From: Streptomyces sp. AJS327
Lineage (GTDB): Bacteria; Actinomycetota; Actinomycetes; Streptomycetales; Streptomycetaceae
Direction: 5' to 3'
Length of the DNA stretch: 64,000 nucleotides
Assembly: GCF_013450295.1 (NCBI RefSeq)
Contig: NZ_SKBR01000001.1
Location: forward strand, 996,001 to 1,060,000
The number at the start of each line of letters is the position of its first letter. The first letter of the stretch is position 1. Positions 51,128-61,320 of the stretch are shown here, piece after piece. The notes under the pieces are model-generated. The model did not search any database. It had not been told where the DNA came from and worked only from the letters and a program-made list of their open reading frames with translations. The position numbers and the translations under genes are program-made.

Positions 51128-52543
51128 ATGTTCCAGAACGCCGACGAGGCCAAGAAGTACATCGCTGACAACGACGTGAAGTTCATCGACGTCCGATTCT
51201 GCGACCTGCCCGGTGTGATGCAGCACTTCGCGGTGCCCGCCGACGGCTTCGACCCGACCGAGAGCCTGATGTTCGACGGGTCCTCGATCCGTGGATTCCA
51301 GGCCATTCACGAGTCCGACATGGCCCTGGTCCCGGACCTCTCGACGGCGCGCCTCGACCCGTTCCGCAAGGAGAAGCACCTCAACATCAACTTCTTCATC
51401 CACGACCCGATCACCGGCGAGCAGTACAGCCGTGACCCGCGTAACGTGGCGAAGAAGGCCGAGGCGTACCTCACCTCCTCCGGTATCGCGGACACCGCGT
51501 TCTTCGGCCCCGAAGCAGAGTTCTACGTCTTTGACGACGTGCGTTTCGAGACCAAGGCGAACGCCGGCTACTACCACATCGACTCCGAGGCCGGAGCCTG
51601 GAACACCGGCGCTATCGAGGACGGCGGAAACCGCGGTTACAAGGTGCGCTACAAGGGCGGCTATTTCCCGGCCCCGCCGGTCGACCACTTCGCCGACCTG
51701 CGCGCCGAGATCTCCCTCGAACTCTCCCGGGCGGGGCTTGAGGTGGAGCGCCAGCACCACGAGGTCGGCACCGCCGGACAGGCCGAGATCAACTACAAGT
51801 TCAACACCCTGCTCGCCGCCGCCGACGACCTCATGCTCTTCAAGTACATCGTGAAGAACACCGCCTGGCGGAACGGCAAGACAGCCACCTTCATGCCCAA
51901 GCCGATCTTCGGTGACAACGGCTCCGGTATGCACGTTCACCAGTCGCTGTGGAGCAACGGCTCCCCGCTCTTCCACGACGAGCAGGGCTACGCCGGACTC
52001 TCCGACACCGCCCGCTACTACATCGGCGGCATCCTCCGGCACGCCCCCTCGCTGCTCGCCTTCACCAACCCGACCGTCAACTCGTACCACCGCCTGGTCC
52101 CGGGCTTCGAGGCGCCGGTCAACCTGGTCTACTCGCAGCGCAACCGCTCCGCCGCGATGCGCATCCCGATCACCGGGTCCAACCCCAAGGCGAAGCGCGT
52201 CGAGTTCCGCGCGCCCGACCCGTCCTCCAACCCGTACCTGGCCTTCGCGGCGCTGCTGATGGCCGGCCTCGACGGGATCAAGAACAAGATCGAGCCCGCC
52301 GAGCCGATCGACAAGGACCTCTACGAACTCGCCCCCGAGGAGCACGCGGACGTGGCCCAGGTCCCGACCTCGCTCCCCGCGGTCCTGGAGGCCCTGGAGG
52401 CCGACAACGAGTACCTCCAGGCGGGCGGTGTCTTCACCTCCGACCTGATCGAGACCTGGATCGACTACAAGCGCACCAACGAGATCGCCCCCATGCAACT
52501 CCGCCCCCACCCCCACGAGTTCGAGCTGTACTTCGACATCTAA
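51128..52543 (+). CDS. glnA: Glutamine synthetase type I
   Basis: GlnA makes glutamine from glutamate, ammonia and ATP, the main ammonium-assimilation step. The 471-residue GSI-beta protein has [10 protein letters not shown] (49-58), the metal-site [10 protein letters not shown] (Glu129, Glu131), [11 protein letters not shown] (266-275), and NRSAAMRIP. The adenylylation loop reads [10 protein letters not shown] with Tyr399, the residue GlnE modifies. AGGAGGAG precedes the ATG. Expression is under a GlnR operator upstream and ends at a very strong intrinsic terminator. This is the true assimilatory synthetase, in contrast to the GlnA2-type protein at 16078. Confidence 0.97.
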   Translation: MFQNADEAKKYIADNDVKFIDVRFCDLPGVMQHFAVPADGFDPTESLMFDGSSIRGFQAIHESDMALVPDLSTARLDPFRKEKHLNINFFIHDPITGEQYSRDPRNVAKKAEAYLTSSGIADTAFFGPEAEFYVFDDVRFETKANAGYYHIDSEAGAWNTGAIEDGGNRGYKVRYKGGYFPAPPVDHFADLRAEISLELSRAGLEVERQHHEVGTAGQAEINYKFNTLLAAADDLMLFKYIVKNTAWRNGKTATFMPKPIFGDNGSGMHVHQSLWSNGSPLFHDEQGYAGLSDTARYYIGGILRHAPSLLAFTNPTVNSYHRLVPGFEAPVNLVYSQRNRSAAMRIPITGSNPKAKRVEFRAPDPSSNPYLAFAALLMAGLDGIKNKIEPAEPIDKDLYELAPEEHADVAQVPTSLPAVLEALEADNEYLQAGGVFTSDLIETWIDYKRTNEIAPMQLRPHPHEFELYFDI

Positions 52544-52679
52544 GAGGCGGGGTCGGGCGACCTGGGCCGGAGCGGCGGAAGCCGGTTCTGACCCGTGGGG
52601 ACGCTTCGTAGCGTCCATTGCCGGTACCGCTGGTTCTCCGGGCTCTTGTGCACCGGATGTGCGGCGGCTGCGGGATTGT

Positions 52680-52694
52680 CTGACGTAGCGTCAG
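52680..52694. promoter_or_regulatory. Short dyad next to the glnA terminator
   Basis: CTGACG-TAG-CGTCAG is a perfect six-base dyad eight bases before the terminator stem. It may extend or compete with the terminator hairpin in RNA. A protein-binding role cannot be excluded. Confidence 0.35.
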
Positions 52695-52701
52695 CGTCGA
52701 C

Positions 52702-52742
52702 GGTGAGGGTCGCCTCCCCAGACCGGGGAGGCGACCCTCACC
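52702..52742 (+). terminator. Intrinsic terminator of glnA
   Basis: GGTGAGGGTCGCCTCCCC (52702-52719) pairs perfectly over 18 bases with 52725-52742 around the loop AGACC, followed by CTTTTCTT. This is the only hairpin seen in the window with a proper T-rich tail, about 160 bases after the glnA stop. Confidence 0.92.
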
Positions 52743-53219
52743 CTTTTCTTGCTGTGGGCGACTTTTGTTGTTGTGGGGACTTCTGGGGGCTGGCGGGTGG
52801 GGCGGAGCGCCCTCTCGTGGTGGGCCAGCGGTCGTGAACCGTACGAACGTTGGCTGATGCGATACCAGGAAGAGGAACGACCGTCGCCTCGGGAGCCGAC
52901 GCAGCGGGTGTGGCGAGCGAGTCCGGGTATGCGGCCCGGACCCGCTTGAGGTTCGGGTCTCGGTCGTCTGATACTCCGCCCCCCCGCACCCCCAGCGGCA
53001 TGGCCGATGGGAGGGGGCATGGCGGCCGGACGGCGGAGTCGTGTGGGGCCGGTCGGTGTGGTTCGCGCACGGGGCGGTTCGTGTCCCGGTCGGCTGGGGC
53101 GCGTGGGGTCGGGGAGCGCCGTCCGGGCCTGGAGGCGGGAAGGGGGAAAGGGGCCGTGGGGGAGGGAGGTGGCGTGCTGTACTGGGATGTCCGTGCATGC
53201 CGGTGATTGAGGGGAATTC

Positions 53220-54020
53220 GTGGGCGTTCCTGTGGAGTCGGTCGAGTCAGTGGAGCAACTGGCCTCGGTGTGGCGGACGATGGTCCTGGACCGGGATCCG
53301 GACGCGGATGTGCGGGACCTTCCCGGTGTCGCTGTGCGCTGGGTGGACTGCCGCTTCCCGTTCTGGAACTGCGTGGCGCTGACGGAGGTTGGCGTGGACG
53401 CCGGGGTGCTGGCGCGGCGGCTCGGTGAGGCGGCGGAGGTCATGCGGGGGAAGGAGAACCCGGGGTTTCTCTGGGTCTTCGAGGACCTGCTGGACGAGGG
53501 GGCGCGCGCGGGGCTGACGGCGGCGGCCGGGCGGGCGGGGCTGGAGCGGGCGTTCCCCGGTACCGGGATGGCCGTGGAGCCGCTGCGGCTCGCGGAACCG
53601 TCACACCCGGACCTGCGGTTCACGCGGGTGACCACGGACGCGTTACTGACGGCGTACGCGGACATCAACTCCCGTGCGTACGACCTGGAGTTGGCCGACG
53701 GCCGGGACGGTCTCGGGGGGTCGGCGCTGTGGAAGAGCGGGGTGTTCGCCTTCCTGGGTTTCCGGGGGGAGACGCCGGTCACCTGTGCCGCCGCGGTGGA
53801 GGCGGAGGGGCGGTTGTTCGTCCTGATGGTGGCGACGCTCCCGGAGTGGGAACGGCGGGGGTACGGCGAGGCGGTGACGCGGAGGGCGCTCTACGAGGGT
53901 GTTCGCGTCACCGGGCTGACCCGGGCGACGCTGCACGCGACGGCGGCCGGGGCGCCGGTGTATCCGCGTATCGGGTTCCGTCCGAACTCCCCTATCAGCT
54001 TCTTCCGTTGGGCTGGATGA
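53220..54020 (+). CDS. GNAT-family acetyltransferase-like protein
   Basis: A 266-residue protein. The first 115 residues form a variable domain beginning with a VESVESVEQ repeat; the C-terminal half is a GNAT fold with the acetyl-CoA loop ATLPEWERRGYGEAVTRRAL (motif A, near 205-225) and the late VYPRIGFRP strand. The substrate is unknown. It begins with GTG and is preceded by GAGGGGA. A TTA codon occurs at residue 142 (53643-53645), so translation should depend on the bldA tRNA and be delayed to late growth. The final 29 bases, including the stop, are followed by an imperfect copy of themselves. Confidence 0.8.
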   Translation: MGVPVESVESVEQLASVWRTMVLDRDPDADVRDLPGVAVRWVDCRFPFWNCVALTEVGVDAGVLARRLGEAAEVMRGKENPGFLWVFEDLLDEGARAGLTAAAGRAGLERAFPGTGMAVEPLRLAEPSHPDLRFTRVTTDALLTAYADINSRAYDLELADGRDGLGGSALWKSGVFAFLGFRGETPVTCAAAVEAEGRLFVLMVATLPEWERRGYGEAVTRRALYEGVRVTGLTRATLHATAAGAPVYPRIGFRPNSPISFFRWAG

Positions 54021-54053
54021 CAACCAGCTACTTCCGTCGGGCTGGATGACGGC
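53996..54053 (+). repeat. 29-base imperfect tandem duplication over the GNAT stop codon
   Basis: CAGCTTCTTCCGTTGGGCTG... (53996-54024) is followed directly by CAGCTACTTCCGTCGGGCTG... (54025-54053), 25 of 29 bases identical. The first copy encodes the last residues and stop of the GNAT protein. The second lies downstream and is not in the same frame. Confidence 0.8.
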
Positions 54054-54125
54054 GAACGGATCGCACGTATGGAGGGGTTCGTGTGATCCGCGAGCAACCG
54101 CCATGCGGGGACGGTGGCTTGTGGT

Positions 54126-54539
54126 TCAGGTGGGGGCGCAGGAGGGGCAGAGGCCGCGGTAGGTCACCTCGGCCTCGTGGACGGTGAAGCCGTAGCGCTC
54201 GGTGGTGGGCAGGTCGGCGAGGGGGTCGCCGCTGGGGTGAACGTCGCGGATGGTGCCGCAGACCGAGCACACCAGATGGTGGTGCGGGAGGGCGTTGGGG
54301 TCGTACCGTTTGGCGCGGTCGTCGGTGGCGAACTCGACGACCTCGCCCAGTGAGACGAGTTCGCCGAGGGTGTTGTACACGGTCGCCCGGGAGATCTCGG
54401 GGAGCCGGGCGGCGGCGCGCTCCAGGACGTCGTCCGCGGTGAGGTGGACGTGCTCGCCGTCGAGTACCTCGGCGACCACGCGACGCTGTGCGGTTATCCG
54501 CCAGCCGCGTGCGCGAAGCCGTTCCAGCAGGTCACTCAT
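54126..54539 (-). CDS. Fur/PerR-family metal-dependent repressor
   Basis: A 137-residue Fur-superfamily regulator. The winged helix covers about 1-80 (RITAQRRVVAEVLDGEHVHLTADDVL, ISRATVYNTLGELVSLGEV). The regulatory-site HHHLVCSVCG gives a CxxC zinc pair, and a second CxxC is at the C-terminus (LCPSCAPT), the PerR/CatR-like structural zinc site. It diverges from katG, so it probably senses peroxide through its metal site and represses katG and itself. Streptomyces FurS/CatR proteins act this way on catalase genes. Start is ATG at 54539 with GGAGGG upstream. Confidence 0.92.
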   Translation of the reverse strand: MSDLLERLRARGWRITAQRRVVAEVLDGEHVHLTADDVLERAAARLPEISRATVYNTLGELVSLGEVVEFATDDRAKRYDPNALPHHHLVCSVCGTIRDVHPSGDPLADLPTTERYGFTVHEAEVTYRGLCPSCAPT

Positions 54540-57184
<2,645 letters not shown>

Positions 57185-57217
57185 GCGCTGAGCGCCGGGT
57201 ACCGAGCACCACCCTGT

Positions 57218-57255
57218 CCCGTGGGCGGGTCGGCTTCGTCCGGCCCGCCCACGGG
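57218..57255. terminator. katG terminator hairpin
   Basis: CCCGTGGGCGGGTCGG (57218-57233) pairs over 16 bases (one G-U) with 57240-57255 around a CTTCGT loop that resembles a stable UUCG loop. It lies 34 bases after the katG stop. No T run follows. Confidence 0.82.
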
Positions 57256-57450
57256 CGTGTCCCGTCCCGGGTTCGCGCCGCGTCCCGTACGCGGTCGCCG
57301 TGGGCGCCGCACGAGCCCGACCGGGCTGTGGGGCACGGCTGACGGGGGCACGGGATCGGCGGATGGGCGGAGCCGGAGGGCACGACCGGCAGGGAGCCGG
57401 TGGGTGGGCCCCGTGGGGGGCGTGGGTACGGGGCCCGGTGGTGCGTCCGG

Positions 57451-57594
57451 TCAGCGCTTCTTGCGGCGGCGCGCCTGCCGCGGGGTCCACTCTCCACGGT
57501 GGAGCTGGCAGCGGGAGTGGCCGATCATCGCGGGGTTCTGGCAGCGCCTGCCCGTGGTGGTCCGGGTCGACCCGCACGTGACCTGCTTGCCCAT
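57451..57594 (-). CDS. 47-residue Cys/His protein, zinc-ribbon-like
   Basis: A tiny protein, MGKQVTCGSTRTTTGRRCQN and so on, with Cys7, Cys18, Cys29 and His32 spaced as a metal site (C-x10-C-x10-C-x2-H) and a very basic tail ending RQARRRKKR. It resembles the DUF5763 type of small zinc-binding protein, judged by pattern only. The start at 57594 is fixed by an excellent ribosome site, GAGAGGAGG, ending four bases upstream. The open frame continues further upstream but without protein character. Nucleic-acid binding is plausible from the charge. It lies alone between katG and the GMC oxidoreductase gene. Confidence 0.72.
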   Translation of the reverse strand: MGKQVTCGSTRTTTGRRCQNPAMIGHSRCQLHRGEWTPRQARRRKKR

Positions 57595-57948
57595 ACGTCC
57601 TCCTCTCCGTCCTCGTCGGGGTCCGTTCCGCATCCTCGCGGAGGTCGCGGCCCGGCGGCGCGGCATCGCCCGCCGTCGGCCGATTCCCTCTCGTGGTCGG
57701 CCGATTGACCGCATACTGGGGCGGCCGCGTACGTGGCGGACACGCACCACCGGGCGACGAGGCTCCTCATGTGTCGGGAGAGGAAAGGCGGTTGGGAGCA
57801 GCGGCAGGCCGTACGGCGTCCCTCGACGCCCGGGACAGCATGGGTTGGGCGTCGTGGACGTGAAGTGACGGTCAGCGCACGGGGGTTGCTCCCGCACCGA
57901 CCGGGCGACGGCCGTGGGGCGCGCGGCCCCGCGTGGGACCGGCGCGGC
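57595..57948. other. Spacer upstream of the 47-residue gene
   Basis: These 354 bases lie between the start of the small Cys/His protein gene and the stop of the GMC oxidoreductase gene on the same strand. A GC-rich short stem (GGGGC-GCGCG-GCCCC near 57915-57930) could end the upstream transcript. No promoter hexamers or gene were recognised. Confidence 0.45.
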
Positions 57949-59535
57949 TTAGATGACCGTGCCGACGTCCTCGGACACCAGGGCGTCCAGGGCGCGTTCC
58001 GCCACGGCGGCGATCGTCATCGACGGGTTGCAGGCGCCGGTCGTGCCCGGCAGCAGCGCACCGTCGAGGACGTAGAGGCCGCGCTGGCCGAGCACCCGGC
58101 CCTCCAGGTCGCACACCGTCCCCATGGCGGCGCCACCGAGCGGGTGCAGCGTGGTGTTGACGACGCTGTTGGTGTCCGTGAGGGTGCCCAGACCGCGGGC
58201 GACGGCCGAGATCCGCTGGTGGATACGGCGGTGGCTGCCCGCGTCCCCGTGGCGCGGCCAGTGCAGGGTGACGGTGTCGGTGCGGGCGTCGTACCGGAAG
58301 CGGCCGCGGTCGGGGCTGACGCCGAACCCGAACAGCAGCGTCGTGTGGGCCGCGGCGGCCAGCGGCGGGAGGGACGACTGGGTGATCGTGTGGGCGGTGG
58401 CCGGATCGTCCCAGTCCTTGCTGCCGTAGACGACCGGTCCGCCCTGGACGGGGCCGAGTTCCTCCTGGAGGCCGCTCCACAGGTAGATCCGGTCACCGTT
58501 GGTGCCCCAGCCCCTGCCGAGTCCGTCGGGCAGGTCGGGTACCGCGCCGGTGGCGCTCGCCCGCACCAGGAGCTTGCTGGTGTTGAGGCTGCCCGCCGCC
58601 ATGACCAGCGCCCTGGTGGTGAGGATCTTCTGTTCGAGGACCCGGCCGCTGTCGTCGGTACGGTCCACGTACACCCGCCAACGCCCGTTCTTCGTACGGG
58701 AGATGGCGGTGACCTGGTGGTGTGTCGCGAGGCGGACCCGGCCGGTCGCCTCCGCCCGCCGCAGGTAGGTCACGTCCACCGAGTGCTTGCCGCCGAACAC
58801 GCAGTCCCCGCTGGTGTAGGCGGGCCGCATCTCGCCACGCAGTTCGGCGAGGGCGTACTCCCAGTCGATCGGCATCGGGATCCTCCCGAGGTGGTGGCCC
58901 GCCGCCCGGACCCGCCGCGCGAAGTGCCGCGCGAGGCGGTAGTTCGGAGTCTCGACGAGCCGGTTCGGCGCGGTCGCCACACCCAGCGTCCGCGCGACCC
59001 TCGGGTAGTGAATCCGGTCCATGCGCCGGTAGTTGAGCTTCTCGGGCAGCCAGGTACGGAACACCGCCTCGGAGGGCTGGAGGGTCATGCCCTGGTACAC
59101 GAGCGACCCGCCACCCACCCCGGCGGCACAGACGGCCAGCATGTCGCGCCCGAGCACCGGCTCCAGGAGCCCGACGTGTGGCGCGAGGTCCAACGGGGCG
59201 CCGAGCAGCCGCGCCAGGGGCCGCACCGCCTCGGGAACGGTGCCGTGCCAGAGCACCCGCCGGTCCGGCCGGGACAGCCGGGGGAAGGTGTCCGCGTTCG
59301 GCCCCGTGGGCCAGCGGCGCCCCCGCTCCAGGACGGTCACCGAAACGCCCGCGCGCGCCAGCCGGAGCGCCGCCACACCGCCGCCGAACCCGGAACCGAT
59401 GATCACCACCCGATGGTCTTCTCTGGTCAGACGGGTGCGGGCGGGGGAAGTGGCCTTCGCGGAGGACGGCAGCAGGCTCGCCGCTCCGAGTCCGGCCGCG
59501 CCGGTGAGCAGGGTGCGCCGGGCGGTGCTGGGCAT
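57949..59535 (-). CDS. Secreted GMC oxidoreductase, cholesterol-oxidase-like
   Basis: A 528-residue FAD enzyme of the cholesterol oxidase branch of the GMC family. A Tat signal (TARRTLLTGAAGLGAASLLP) opens it. FAD-binding motifs are VIIGSGFGGG (44-53) and GVGGGSLVYQGM. The C-terminal active-site His464 (LHPLGGAAMG) and Asn503 (GACNPSMTIA) match His447 and Asn485 of Streptomyces ChoA. By hand alignment the isomerase Glu361 of ChoA falls on Gln386 (ITQSSLPP) here, so oxidation without isomerisation is possible. Substrate is likely a sterol or other bulky alcohol. GGAG precedes the ATG at 59535. It stands alone. Confidence 0.85.
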   Translation of the reverse strand: MPSTARRTLLTGAAGLGAASLLPSSAKATSPARTRLTREDHRVVIIGSGFGGGVAALRLARAGVSVTVLERGRRWPTGPNADTFPRLSRPDRRVLWHGTVPEAVRPLARLLGAPLDLAPHVGLLEPVLGRDMLAVCAAGVGGGSLVYQGMTLQPSEAVFRTWLPEKLNYRRMDRIHYPRVARTLGVATAPNRLVETPNYRLARHFARRVRAAGHHLGRIPMPIDWEYALAELRGEMRPAYTSGDCVFGGKHSVDVTYLRRAEATGRVRLATHHQVTAISRTKNGRWRVYVDRTDDSGRVLEQKILTTRALVMAAGSLNTSKLLVRASATGAVPDLPDGLGRGWGTNGDRIYLWSGLQEELGPVQGGPVVYGSKDWDDPATAHTITQSSLPPLAAAAHTTLLFGFGVSPDRGRFRYDARTDTVTLHWPRHGDAGSHRRIHQRISAVARGLGTLTDTNSVVNTTLHPLGGAAMGTVCDLEGRVLGQRGLYVLDGALLPGTTGACNPSMTIAAVAERALDALVSEDVGTVI

Positions 59536-60101
59536 GGGCGGCTCCGGTGGGGAGGGCGACGGGCCGGGCCGCGCGGTCGTCCGGGCCGCCCGGCGGGGGC
59601 GTTGGTCGGCCGTCAATGTAGGCGGTGCGGGGGAGGGGACGTCGGTCTTCGGTCGCCCCGCGCGTCCGTCGCCCCCAGTGTGGTAACGCCACCTGAACTG
59701 CCGGACTGAAGCAGGCGGTTGGATGTGAGGCGCGCCAGATCGACGGCGGACGCGTGGAGGGTGGACGGAGGAAGTACGGAAGTGCGGCCGGGCGCGGGGG
59801 TGTTCGAGCCATCGCGGGGAGGGGACGGCGCGGGCCCTCCGCGTGCGGGCAGGGGCGGGCGCGTGCGCGGTGGGGCGGCTGGCGAGGGGGTGGCGATCAC
59901 GGCCGGGGGCGCGGGCGTACGCACGATCGGCACCCCGGGGGCGGCGGTGAGCGGACGCCGCCGGTTCCCGGGTGTGGGGTGGCGCGCCCCGGGAGGGGGC
60001 GGCGGCTGGCAGCATGGAGCGCCCCGCCGGGCCGGTGAGTGACGGGGCTGGCGTACGGCGGGGTGGGTGGCCGAGTGCCGGTCGCCGTACGGGAGGTGGA
60101 G
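59536..60101. other. Divergent spacer, GMC oxidoreductase / DUF4190-like gene
   Basis: This 566-base region has promoters to serve both sides but no recognisable hexamers. It is G-rich on the plus strand between 59750 and 60090. Open frames here are Gly/Arg-rich and lack normal codon use. No gene is supported. Confidence 0.45.
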
Positions 60102-60383
60102 ATGGTGGGGCACGACGGAGAGGCCGAGGGAACGGCCCCGCGCGACGGGGCCGGGGACACCGCCCTGACCATGGGGGTGGTCGCGCTGGTGTGCGCCTTC
60201 GTCCCGGTCATCGGTGACTACGTGGCCGCCCTGACCGGTCTGCTCGCCGTCGTGCTGGGGGTGGTGGGGATCAGACGAAGCGAGCGGGGCGCCGCGACGA
60301 ACTTCGGCGCCTCCTTCGCCGGGGCCGTTCTGGGGGCGCTCGCCATCCTCGTCGTCGCGCTCATGTTCGCTGTGACCCGCTGA
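60102..60383 (+). CDS. Small DUF4190-type membrane protein
   Basis: A 93-residue protein with an acidic 20-residue N-terminus (GHDGEAEGTAPRDGAGD) and two long membrane helices (about 23-53 and 69-91) joined by a short basic loop (IRRSERGAATNFG). This matches the DUF4190 pattern of small Streptomyces membrane proteins. The ATG at 60102 is chosen because GGGAGGTGG lies just upstream; the frame is open further upstream without protein character. Function is unknown. It is convergent with the TetR-family gene. Confidence 0.72.
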   Translation: MVGHDGEAEGTAPRDGAGDTALTMGVVALVCAFVPVIGDYVAALTGLLAVVLGVVGIRRSERGAATNFGASFAGAVLGALAILVVALMFAVTR

Positions 60384-60474
60384 ACCGACCCCGGTACGAC
60401 GGCCGTTGGCACGGTCGGCCGCGCGCGCCGGGAGTTCTTCCGCCCGACGGCCCACCCGCCCTGAGCGGCAGCCG

Positions 60475-61239
60475 TCAACCCGTGCCGCCGCCCGTGCGGT
60501 TGGTGTCCTCCGGCGACGTGCCCCGCGCACGCCCCGTGTCCCCCGGATCCCGCGTCTCTCTCGTGTTCGGTGCGTCCCCTGCGCCCTGGTTCCGGGTCGT
60601 TCCGGCGTACTGGCGGCACTCCCCGGTGAAGACGGTGGCGAGTTCGGTGGTGAGGACCGAGGCCGCCAACTCCGCAGCGGACAGCTCGTTCACCCCGTCG
60701 GGGTCGCGGTAGACCTGCGCGGCCAGGCCCTCCGCGACGGCGGTGAGGCGCACCGCGGCGGGCCACGGGTCGAGTTCGGGCGGGACCTCGCCGCACTCCT
60801 TGCCGTTGTGCACCGCCCGCGCCACGTCCGCGCGCAGTTGGCGGGCCGTCTCCACGTCGACCTCGGCGAGGGCGGGGGCGTCCAGCGCGCGCCCGGCGAA
60901 GGCCCGCGTCACCCGGAACTCGGCCCGGCGGGTCTCGTCCAGCGGGACCAACTCGGCCAGCACGCCGGCCATGACGTGCGCGATCGGCCGCTGGTGCGCG
61001 ACTCCCGCCCGAATGCGGTCCTCGGCCCGGTGGCGGACGCGGGCGGTGACCGTCCTGAAGGCGTGCAGCAGCATCTCGTCCTTGGAGCGGAAGTAGTGCT
61101 GCACCAGGCCGACGGACATCCCCGCGGTGGCGGCGGTGCGCGCGATGGTGACGGCGTCGAGCCCCGCCTCCGCGATGAGCTGGCAGACGGCGGCGGCGAT
61201 CTGGCTCCGGCGTTCCTCGTGGTCTGCGGTCCTCGGCAC
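60475..61239 (-). CDS. TetR-family repressor
   Basis: A 254-residue TetR-type regulator. The helix-turn-helix (about 27-50) reads VTIARTAATAGMSVGLVQHYFRSK. The C-terminal ligand domain is followed by a 45-residue hydrophilic tail rich in Thr, Arg and Gly. The start is GTG at 61239; no ribosome site is present and a -10-like TACGGT lies six bases upstream, so the mRNA is probably leaderless. Twin operator boxes lie just upstream and reach to within seven bases of the start codon. It diverges from the serine-hydrolase gene, its likely target. Confidence 0.9.
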   Translation of the reverse strand: MPRTADHEERRSQIAAAVCQLIAEAGLDAVTIARTAATAGMSVGLVQHYFRSKDEMLLHAFRTVTARVRHRAEDRIRAGVAHQRPIAHVMAGVLAELVPLDETRRAEFRVTRAFAGRALDAPALAEVDVETARQLRADVARAVHNGKECGEVPPELDPWPAAVRLTAVAEGLAAQVYRDPDGVNELSAAELAASVLTTELATVFTGECRQYAGTTRNQGAGDAPNTRETRDPGDTGRARGTSPEDTNRTGGGTG

Positions 61240-61245
61240 TTGATA

Positions 61246-61285
61246 ACCGTACCAGCGTACGGTAAAAACCGTACCGCCATACGGT
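61246..61285. promoter_or_regulatory. Twin TetR boxes between repressor and serine-hydrolase genes
   Basis: ACCGTA-n6-TACGGT occurs at 61246-61263 and again at 61268-61285, each a perfect dyad, with centres 22 bases apart (about two helical turns). The outer bases extend the symmetry to GATAACCGTA and TACGGTTATC. The array would let one repressor pair control both divergent genes at once. Confidence 0.85.
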
Positions 61286-61320
61286 TATCCGGCTCGCCCC
61301 GCCGAACGACGAGGAGCCTC

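Larger units (their letters stand above)
52544..53219. other. Spacer between glnA and the GNAT gene
   Basis: This 676-base region contains the short dyad and the glnA terminator in its first 200 bases. The remaining 470 bases are G-rich on the plus strand, contain a T/G-rich patch (TTTTGTTGTTGTGG near 52762), and show open frames without Streptomyces-like codon use. A GAGGGGA ribosome site at its right end serves the GNAT gene. Confidence 0.55.

Noticed and set aside
59719..60042. Open frame upstream of the DUF4190-like gene
   Set aside because: Gly/Arg-rich translation without normal codon bias or any domain.
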